Below, piece by piece: positions 1 through 4,424 of a stretch of 5,527 nucleotides of DNA. The stretch's first letter is position 1. Each line of letters starts with the position of its first letter. Origin of the DNA: an uncultured Fimbriimonadales bacterium (lineage in GTDB: Bacteria > Armatimonadota > Fimbriimonadia > Fimbriimonadales > GBS-DC); assembly GCA_937934465.1 (NCBI GenBank), contig CALGZO010000183.1, positions 1 through 5,527 of the forward strand, written 5' to 3'. The position numbers were made by a program, and so were the translations under genes. The notes beneath the pieces were generated by a model that was not told the DNA's origin, searched no databases, and saw only the letters and a list, made by a program, of their open reading frames with translations.

Positions 1-4
1 TCGA

Positions 5-47
5 TTCGCGAGCGTGGGAGGGGTTCCTGCTACGCTGTGAGGGCGAA
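5..47. other. Imperfect inverted repeat downstream of gatA
   Basis: The arms TTCGC (5-9) and AGCGT (11-15) pair with ACGCT (32-36) and GCGAA (43-47), leaving a 16-base loop and an asymmetric bulge. It lies 15 bases beyond the gatA stop codon and could stabilise or end the gatCA transcript. No T-run follows on the minus strand, so it is not a textbook intrinsic terminator. Nothing else is recognisable in bases 1-61. Confidence 0.25.
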
Positions 48-61
48 CCTGCAGGGGCGCG

Positions 62-1534
62 CTACACTGCCAATCCGGTGGGCATGCGCAGCGCATCGCG
101 CAGGCACGCAAGCTGCTCCCACGCATAGCCGATGCGCAGCACGGTCGCCTCGTCGAACGGTTTGCCGATAATCTGCAACCCGACGGGCAAGCCGTCCACA
201 AAGCCGCACGGCACGCTCAAGCCCGGCAGTCCTGCAAGGTTCACAGGTATCGTCAGCACATCGGCGAGCTTCATCGCCAGCGGGTCGTCCACCAGCTCGC
301 CGAGTTTGAACGCAGGCGTGGGCGTAGTGGGGCATACGAGCGCGTCCACCTGCTGGAACACGGTCTCGAACTGCTGGCGTAGCAGGGTACGCCCTTTCTG
401 CGCTTTGAGGTAGAAGGCGTCGTAGTAGCCCGACGAGAGCGCGTAGGTCCCGATGATGATGCGCTGGATGACCTCTTTGCCGAAGCCCTCGGCGCGGGTG
501 GCTTCCATCATGCCGATATGCCCTTTCTCCGCGCCGACGCGCAGCCCGTAGCGCACGCCGTCGTAGCGCGCCAAGTTCGACGAACACTCGGCAGGCGCAA
601 GGATATAGTAAATCGCCAGCGACTGCTCCGCCATCGGCAGTGAGACCTCCTGCACATGCGCGCCGACCGACTCCAGCAAGCCAATCGCTTGGCGCACGGT
701 CTGGGCGACTTCTGGCTGCACGCCCTGCTCGAAGAACTCTTGGGGGATGCCCAGCCGTATGCCCTTGATGTCGTCCGTGAGCGCGGCGCGATAGTCGGGC
801 GTGGGCAGGTCAACGCTGGTGGCGTCGTGGGGGTCTTTGCCAGCGATGGCGTTGAGCATCAGCGCGCAGTCCTCGACGGTCTTGGTGAGCGGTCCGATTT
901 GGTCGAGCGAGGAAGCGTAGGCGACGAGTCCGTAGCGGCTGACGCGCCCGTAGGTGGGTTTGAGTCCCACCACGCCACAGAAGGCGGCGGGCTGACGGAT
1001 GGAGCCGCCCGTGTCGGAGCCGAGCGCGGCGTATGCCATATGCGCGGCGACCGCCGCCGCCGAGCCGCCCGACGAGCCGCCCGGCGCACGCTCCAAATCC
1101 CACGGGTTGCGCGTGATATGGAACGCCGAGAACTCGGTGGACGACCCCATCGCGAACTCGTCCATGTTCACCTTGCCGACGAAGATGGCGCCTGCCTCGC
1201 GCAGCCGCGCCACGACCGTCGCGTCGTAGGGCGGCGTGAAGTTGTGCAAAATCCGCGAGGCGCAGGTGGTGCGCACGCCCGCCGTGCAGAGGTTGTCTTT
1301 GAGCGCTATCGGAACGCCCAGTAGCGGGCTACGCTCGCCTGCATCGAGCCGCGCCTGCGCCCGACGCGCCATCTCTCGCGCGAGCTCGGGCGTCGGAGTG
1401 ATAAAGGCTTGCACCTGCGGCTCCACCGCGCTGATGTGGGTCAGTATCGCCTCTGTCAACTCGATGGCGGAGACCTCACGCGCCTGCAGTTTCTGGTGAA
1501 CTTCGGCGAGGCTAAGGGTCAGCAGCTCCTGCAT
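62..1534 (-). CDS. gatA: Glu-tRNA(Gln)/Asp-tRNA(Asn) amidotransferase subunit A
   Basis: This is the glutaminase subunit of the cytoplasmic GatCAB complex. It releases ammonia from glutamine, and the complex uses it to turn mischarged Glu-tRNA(Gln) (and often Asp-tRNA(Asn)) into the cognate aminoacyl-tRNA. The 490-residue product is the usual family length and belongs to the amidase-signature superfamily. The Lys-cisSer-Ser triad is visible as K79 (in PIALKDN), S154 (in GGSSGGSAAA) and S178 (in GSDTGGSIRQP), the same numbering as the well-studied Staphylococcus aureus GatA. The ATG directly follows the gatC stop (GAG TAG ATG). Its Shine-Dalgarno, GGAGGAG at 1544-1538, sits inside the last gatC codons, so translation is probably coupled. 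gatB is not in the window. Its presence suggests that the organism lacks a dedicated GlnRS, AsnRS or both, which is an inference. The reading frame is intact. Confidence 0.98.
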   Translation of the reverse strand: MQELLTLSLAEVHQKLQAREVSAIELTEAILTHISAVEPQVQAFITPTPELAREMARRAQARLDAGERSPLLGVPIALKDNLCTAGVRTTCASRILHNFTPPYDATVVARLREAGAIFVGKVNMDEFAMGSSTEFSAFHITRNPWDLERAPGGSSGGSAAAVAAHMAYAALGSDTGGSIRQPAAFCGVVGLKPTYGRVSRYGLVAYASSLDQIGPLTKTVEDCALMLNAIAGKDPHDATSVDLPTPDYRAALTDDIKGIRLGIPQEFFEQGVQPEVAQTVRQAIGLLESVGAHVQEVSLPMAEQSLAIYYILAPAECSSNLARYDGVRYGLRVGAEKGHIGMMEATRAEGFGKEVIQRIIIGTYALSSGYYDAFYLKAQKGRTLLRQQFETVFQQVDALVCPTTPTPAFKLGELVDDPLAMKLADVLTIPVNLAGLPGLSVPCGFVDGLPVGLQIIGKPFDEATVLRIGYAWEQLACLRDALRMPTGLAV

Positions 1535-1825
1535 CTACTCCTCCACGATACGCGGCACGATGAACAGCCCGTCGCGGGCTTCGGGGGCGTTCGCCAACGC
1601 GACCTCGCGCGTCAGCGTCGCGCCGACGACATCCTCGCGCATAGCGTCAAACACGGGAATCGAATGCGCGGTCGGCGCCACCGCTTCCAAAGGCAGCGAC
1701 TGCAACCGCTCAAAATGACCCATCAGGGCGTTGATGGCGTGCATCAACTCCGTCAGCTGCTCGTCGCTCAGCTCCAGCCGCGCCAGCTTCGCCGTGTGGC
1801 GCATCTGCTCTAAGGTGATTGCCAT
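1535..1825 (-). CDS. gatC: Glu-tRNA(Gln)/Asp-tRNA(Asn) amidotransferase subunit C
   Basis: This 96-residue protein is the small GatC subunit, which wraps around the GatA-GatB interface and stabilises the amidotransferase. It has the family pattern throughout: an N-terminal helix with HTAKLARLELSDEQ (10-23), a middle FERLQSLPLEAVAPTAH (38-54), then MREDVV (62-67) and the ending ALANAPEARDGLFIVPRIVE. The start at 1825 gives MAITLEQMRHTAKLARL, matching family N-termini. An in-frame ATG at 1879 would add 18 residues unlike GatC and would run over the promoter region, so I rejected it. The chosen ATG has at most a weak GGGG four bases upstream but lies 9 nt after a TATACT box, suggesting a leaderless or nearly leaderless mRNA. 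It is the first gene of the gatC-gatA unit. Confidence 0.96.
   Translation of the reverse strand: MAITLEQMRHTAKLARLELSDEQLTELMHAINALMGHFERLQSLPLEAVAPTAHSIPVFDAMREDVVGATLTREVALANAPEARDGLFIVPRIVEE
1538..1544 (-). promoter_or_regulatory. Ribosome binding site of gatA inside gatC
   Basis: GGAGGAG on the minus strand overlaps the codons for the final Val-Glu-Glu of GatC. It lies just upstream of the gatA ATG at 1534, with the gatC TAG in between. This fixes the gatA start and makes translational coupling of the two subunits likely. Confidence 0.8.
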
Positions 1826-1834
1826 CGCGCCCCA

Positions 1835-1840
1835 AGTATA
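1835..1840 (-). promoter_or_regulatory. Probable -10 box for gatCA (leaderless type)
   Basis: TATACT on the minus strand matches TATAAT at 5 of 6 positions and ends 9 nt before the gatC ATG. A start site 6-8 nt below the box would leave a leader of only about 1-3 nt. No convincing -35 is seen: at a 17-nt spacer the hexamer is ACCCCA. Its upstream half overlaps the divergent plus-strand promoter. Confidence 0.5.
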
Positions 1841-1841
1841 C

Positions 1842-1868
1842 CTGACCCACACTCCTTTGGGGTATAAT
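1842..1868 (+). promoter_or_regulatory. Promoter for the secreted-protein gene
   Basis: A perfect TATAAT occupies 1863-1868. The best -35 is CTGACC (1842-1847), 4 of 6 matches to TTGACA at a short 15-nt spacer. Transcription would start near 1875, leaving a leader of about 19 nt that carries the GGGAGG ribosome site. It sits back to back with the gatC -10 box, so the two promoters share the same 34 bases. Confidence 0.55.
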
Positions 1869-1880
1869 CCAATCCACACA

Positions 1881-1886
1881 GGGAGG
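1881..1886 (+). promoter_or_regulatory. Ribosome binding site of the secreted-protein gene
   Basis: GGGAGG lies 7 bases before the ATG at 1894. It is a strong Shine-Dalgarno and supports this start. Confidence 0.75.
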
Positions 1887-1893
1887 TTAACCG

Positions 1894-2274
1894 ATGAAGA
1901 TACTTGCCAGTTTCTTGGGAGCGTTGCTGCTGCTGACTGCGTTCGCGCATAACTATGTCGATGTCTCCGTCGGCGGGAAGTTTATTATGCGCATTCGCGC
2001 GGGGCACGGCAACTTGAGCATGAAGCAGCGCGCCCAGATTGTGCAAGACCGCTTGGTGGAAGTGCTGGGCGAGCGGCTCACGGCAGAGATGATTACGCTG
2101 AAAGAGGTGCGCAAAGATCAGCAGTACGAGATTTATGTGCGTGGACGGCTGCTGATTACCGTGACGCCTGCCGACGCCAAGGCGGCGCGCATGAGCGTCA
2201 AGCAACAGGCAGAGCATTGGCTCAAGCAGCTACAGCGCGCCTTGCCCGAAGTGAGCGCACACCCGCCCAGATAA
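1894..2274 (+). CDS. Small secreted protein of unknown function
   Basis: This is a 126-residue protein that I cannot assign to a named function. Residues 1-18 form a clear Sec signal peptide: K2, a hydrophobic core (LASFLGALLLLTA), and an A-F-A motif with cleavage likely after A18. The mature part of about 108 residues opens with a beta-rich segment (VDVSVGGKFIMRIRAG, 22-37). A helix follows (SMKQRAQIVQDRLVEVLG, 42-59), then strands around YEIYVRGRLLITVTPADA (78-95), and a final amphipathic helix (VKQQAEHWLKQLQRAL, 102-117). There are no cysteines and no further membrane segment. From memory the pattern resembles the periplasmic N-terminal domain of some cyanobacterial MscS-like channels and stand-alone proteins in Armatimonadota, but no channel domain follows. 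It has its own promoter and ribosome site. The dioxygenase gene begins 59 bases after its stop on the same strand, so co-transcription is possible. Confidence 0.85.
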   Translation: MKILASFLGALLLLTAFAHNYVDVSVGGKFIMRIRAGHGNLSMKQRAQIVQDRLVEVLGERLTAEMITLKEVRKDQQYEIYVRGRLLITVTPADAKAARMSVKQQAEHWLKQLQRALPEVSAHPPR

Positions 2275-2296
2275 CCGACTCGGCTAAACGAAACCG

Positions 2297-2313
2297 CTCG
2301 CGAGGGCAATAAT
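2297..2313 (+). promoter_or_regulatory. Possible internal promoter and palindrome before the dioxygenase gene
   Basis: AATAAT (2308-2313) matches the -10 consensus at 5 of 6 positions and lies 20 nt before the ATG. The -35 region is poor (TAAACG at 2285-2290). The 8-bp palindrome CTCGCGAG (2297-2304) sits directly upstream and could be an operator, though short GC palindromes are common by chance in such DNA. No terminator separates this site from the preceding gene. Confidence 0.3.
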
Positions 2314-2320
2314 CTGCAGT

Positions 2321-2325
2321 GGAGG
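2321..2325 (+). promoter_or_regulatory. Ribosome binding site of the dioxygenase gene
   Basis: GGAGG lies 8 bases before the ATG at 2334. It decides against the GTG at 2319, which is in frame but has its first bases upstream of this site. Confidence 0.75.
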
Positions 2326-2333
2326 TTGCAACG

Positions 2334-3527
2334 ATGCAAACAACACACGCCGAACTCCTGCGCTTGGAGGATTTTGAGGTCTGCGAGTCGCGCGGTTTCT
2401 TGCCTGCGAGCGACCCGCTGCCGTACCTTGAAGACCCGTACTACGCGCCGTGGGAGCAAGTCGCCGCCGAGCTGCCGAAACTGCTGGCGGCGCGCCGCGC
2501 ACGCGCGGTTATCGAGTCGCTCCCGCGCCTCGATATCGACCGCTTGACGACCGACCGCGAACGCCGCCGCGCGATGATGCTCCTTTCGTATCTGGGGCAT
2601 GCCTATGTGTGGAACGGCGACGCGCCCGCCTCAAAGATACCTGAGAACCTCGCGCGCCCGTGGCACGCGCTAAGCCAGACGCTGGGCAGACCGCCGGTGC
2701 TGTCCTACGCCTCCTACGCGCTGGACAACTGGCGGCGATTAGACCCCAACGCGCCGATTGAACTGGGCAACATCGTGCTGCTGCAGAACTTTCTGGGCGG
2801 ACTGGACGAGGAGTGGTTTATTCTGATACATGTGGACATCGAGGCGAAGGCGGCGCAGGCGATTCGCGCCATTCCGACCGCGCTGCAGGCGGCGGAGCGC
2901 GGGGACGCTCCTATGCTCGCGCACGCGCTTGGGGCGGTCGCCGCCGCGCTGGAGCAGATGCACGCCGTGCTGCAACGGATGCCCGAAGCGTGCGACCCCT
3001 ACATCTACTATCATCGGGTACGCCCCTACATTCACGGCTGGAAGAACAACCCCGCCCTGCCCGACGGCGTGATTTACGAAGGCGTGGACGCCTATCAAGG
3101 GCGACCCCAGCAGTTTCGCGGCGAAACAGGCGCACAAAGCGCCATCATCCCCACCTTAGACGGGCTGTTGGGCATCCAGCACGCCGACGACCCGCTCAAA
3201 GCCTACCTGATGGAGATGCGCCTCTACATGCCCCCCGCCCACCGACGCTTCTTGGAGACCGTCGAGGCGCGCTCGCGCGTGCGTGAGGCAGTGATATCCA
3301 GCGGCGACCCCGCCCTGCGCGAGGTTTACAACGCCTGCATTGAAGGCGTGCAGCGGTTCCGCGCCCTGCACTTGCAGTACGCCGCCGAGTATATCTACAA
3401 ACAGCACGCCAAAGACCCCAAGAACCCCACAGGCGTCGGCACGGGCGGCACGCCGTTTATGCAGTACCTCAAGAAGCACCGCGACGAGAGCGGCGACCAT
3501 AAACTATCTCAAGACGGCGCAGGCTAA
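2334..3527 (+). CDS. Indoleamine 2,3-dioxygenase family heme protein
   Basis: This 397-residue protein aligns by eye with human IDO1 (403 residues) over its full length. The family is a cytoplasmic heme enzyme that inserts O2 into the tryptophan indole ring to give N-formylkynurenine. Landmarks in order: VLSYASYALDNW (122-133, IDO1 region of Y126), the distal segment EWFILIHVDIE (160-170), YYHRVRPYIHGWKNNP (225-240) with R230 at the place of IDO1 R231, RGETGAQSA (262-270), MPPAHRRFLE, and the proximal heme ligand H346 in ALHLQYAAEYI. The GTGGT loop is at 369-373. Differences from IDO1 include Y225-Y226 for F226-F227, Y128 for C129, and H166 where IDO1 has S167. The start at 2334 is set by GGAGG at 2321-2325 and by the near-identical numbering with IDO1. 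It could act on another indole; the kynurenine-pathway role is inferred from the family. Its stop overlaps the stop of the next, convergent gene. Confidence 0.93.
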   Translation: MQTTHAELLRLEDFEVCESRGFLPASDPLPYLEDPYYAPWEQVAAELPKLLAARRARAVIESLPRLDIDRLTTDRERRRAMMLLSYLGHAYVWNGDAPASKIPENLARPWHALSQTLGRPPVLSYASYALDNWRRLDPNAPIELGNIVLLQNFLGGLDEEWFILIHVDIEAKAAQAIRAIPTALQAAERGDAPMLAHALGAVAAALEQMHAVLQRMPEACDPYIYYHRVRPYIHGWKNNPALPDGVIYEGVDAYQGRPQQFRGETGAQSAIIPTLDGLLGIQHADDPLKAYLMEMRLYMPPAHRRFLETVEARSRVREAVISSGDPALREVYNACIEGVQRFRALHLQYAAEYIYKQHAKDPKNPTGVGTGGTPFMQYLKKHRDESGDHKLSQDGAG

Positions 3528-4282
3528 GACGAATCGGGAGACGGCTCTGTGGTCGCACCCACAGACTGCCTATCGGGGTCTTTATCCCCACTATAGGCAC
3601 AAACGCCCATGCGCGGCGAGTTGGTCACGGGTATCAGCAAATCCAGTTCGAATTCGTCGGGTTCTAAGCATACATCCCGATGGGCTTGGATACAGCGTTC
3701 GCAGACCAACGCTTGCTCAAGGTTCGCTTGAGCGCAGAGAAGGCATAGTTGCGTTGCCTCTTCATCACAGAGGTAGCATTTATTGAACGGCGGGTCATTG
3801 CGCGCCAACAGATGCACGCGGTCAGCTATGGCAGAAACCCTTAACTCACTAATCACCTCAAGGTCCAACTCGGTCGGCGAACCGAAGTCATATATGTAGC
3901 TGAACTTGACCTTTGGGCTGAGAACTTTGCCGATTTCCACTTGTTTCATCGTTTTTGCAGGCTTACCCCAAAAGTCATCGACTGAGCGGCTGGCGACCTC
4001 TCGGTTGTTGATGTAAAACGAGCTCAGGTGGTCGCAGCATTCAAGCCAAACATCGCGCAAGAACCGATCGAGCAACCGCAGCTTCTGCTGTACAGGAACC
4101 AGCAGATATAGCACATACTCAGGCGCATAGCGTCCCTTCACACGAATTAGGTAAAAGGTGTGGTTTTCAGACGATGACGGATGCTCGCTGAAATACTTCG
4201 GTACGCACTGTTGCAGGTGGCGTCCCATCTGACTCGATCGCCCGCCACAGAGACGACATACCATAGTTGTCTGCTTCTTCAT
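3524..4282 (-). CDS. pRiA4b ORF-3/TnpR-like protein with two zinc-binding ends
   Basis: The 252-residue product resembles the plasmid pRiA4b ORF-3-like family, often labelled 'IS1096 element passenger TnpR family', whose biochemical role is unknown. The core (about 43-160) carries the family hallmarks LDRFLRDVWLECCDHLSSF (71-89) and FSYIYDFGSPTELDLEV (127-143). An N-terminal C2HC-type finger is visible as C9, C12, H22 and C26. The C-terminal part is cysteine-rich: C169/C172, C180/C183, C194/C197, H201 and C205. It then runs to IPVTNSPRMGVCAYSG (217-232). The last 20 or so residues are acidic, low in complexity and unlike a conserved domain. The start at 4282 is chosen because GGGAGG lies 5 bases upstream; an in-frame ATG at 4468 would run into the divergent transporter gene. 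Base composition is much lower in GC than its neighbours, suggesting acquisition. No transposase or terminal repeats are seen beside it. DNA or RNA binding is only an inference. Confidence 0.85.
   Translation of the reverse strand: MKKQTTMVCRLCGGRSSQMGRHLQQCVPKYFSEHPSSSENHTFYLIRVKGRYAPEYVLYLLVPVQQKLRLLDRFLRDVWLECCDHLSSFYINNREVASRSVDDFWGKPAKTMKQVEIGKVLSPKVKFSYIYDFGSPTELDLEVISELRVSAIADRVHLLARNDPPFNKCYLCDEEATQLCLLCAQANLEQALVCERCIQAHRDVCLEPDEFELDLLIPVTNSPRMGVCAYSGDKDPDRQSVGATTEPSPDSS
3568..3598. repeat. Hairpin-forming inverted repeat just inside the convergent gene ends
   Basis: GCCTAT (3568-3573) pairs with ATAGGC (3593-3598) and GGGG (3575-3578) with CCCC (3586-3589). A one-by-three internal loop separates the two helices and the apical loop is 7 bases. 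It begins 41 bases past the dioxygenase stop and lies inside codons 229-239 of the minus-strand gene. It could end or protect the dioxygenase mRNA, but neither side has a T-run. Confidence 0.5.
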
Positions 4283-4287
4283 GGCAG

Positions 4288-4293
4288 CCTCCC
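4288..4293 (-). promoter_or_regulatory. Ribosome binding site of the pRiA4b-like gene
   Basis: GGGAGG on the minus strand is 5 bases before the ATG at 4282 and fixes that start. No strong -10 box is visible further upstream on this strand; CAAAAT at 4313-4308 matches at only 4 of 6 positions. Confidence 0.75.
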
Positions 4294-4385
4294 TACCACA
4301 GGATTTTGAAAGCATCACCAAATGCTGGAACTCCCTGCTTGCAGCGCGAACGGAGCGCGTCTTTAGGGTCGCCCGCTGCAACATT

Positions 4386-4402
4386 TTTCGCACGCTTTCG
4401 CA
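4386..4402 (+). repeat. Tandem TTTCGCA pair in the transporter promoter
   Basis: TTTCGCA occurs at 4386-4392 and again at 4396-4402, a 10-base period (9 of 10 bases equal in the two units). It covers the -35 and spacer region of the transporter promoter. One helical turn between copies is what a protein binding one face of the DNA would use, so this is a candidate operator. A short dyad, GCTT-TCGC-AAGC (4394-4405), overlaps it. Confidence 0.35.
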
Positions 4403-4415
4403 AGCATGGTACAAT
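4387..4415 (+). promoter_or_regulatory. Extended -10 promoter for the MFS transporter (leaderless type)
   Basis: TACAAT (4410-4415) matches 5 of 6 consensus positions and is preceded by TGG (4407-4409), an extended -10 motif. TTCGCA (4387-4392) lies at a 17-nt spacer with 4 of 6 matches to TTGACA. The box ends 9 nt before the ATG at 4425, so the mRNA should have almost no leader. Accordingly, no Shine-Dalgarno is present. Confidence 0.6.
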
Positions 4416-4424
4416 CCTGCATAG

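Noticed and set aside
30..587. Open frame of 185 codons on the minus strand overlapping the end of gatA
   Set aside because: It is out of frame with gatA, extremely rich in Arg/Ala/His, and has no domain: a shadow frame.
1000..1085. Repeated GAGCCGCCC units in gatA
   Set aside because: They encode the Gly-Gly-Ser stretches of the amidase catalytic loops, so the repetition is explained by protein sequence and codon choice.
656..1324. Open frame of 222 codons on the plus strand opposite gatA
   Set aside because: It lies wholly antisense to a certain gatA gene, is Arg/Gly/Val-rich as expected of GC-rich shadow frames, and shows no recognisable domain.
1730..1748. 7-bp inverted repeat (GTTGATG/CATCAAC, 5-base loop) inside gatC
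   Set aside because: Short, within conserved coding sequence, no T-run and no second copy of note; expected by chance.
1826..1879. 18-residue N-terminal extension of GatC
   Set aside because: The added residues do not resemble GatC and cover the promoter region. The ATG at 1825 gives a normal GatC N-terminus.
2319..2333. GTG start five codons upstream for the dioxygenase
   Set aside because: The GGAGG site at 2321-2325 would lie inside the gene. The ATG at 2334 is well spaced from that site and matches IDO1 numbering.
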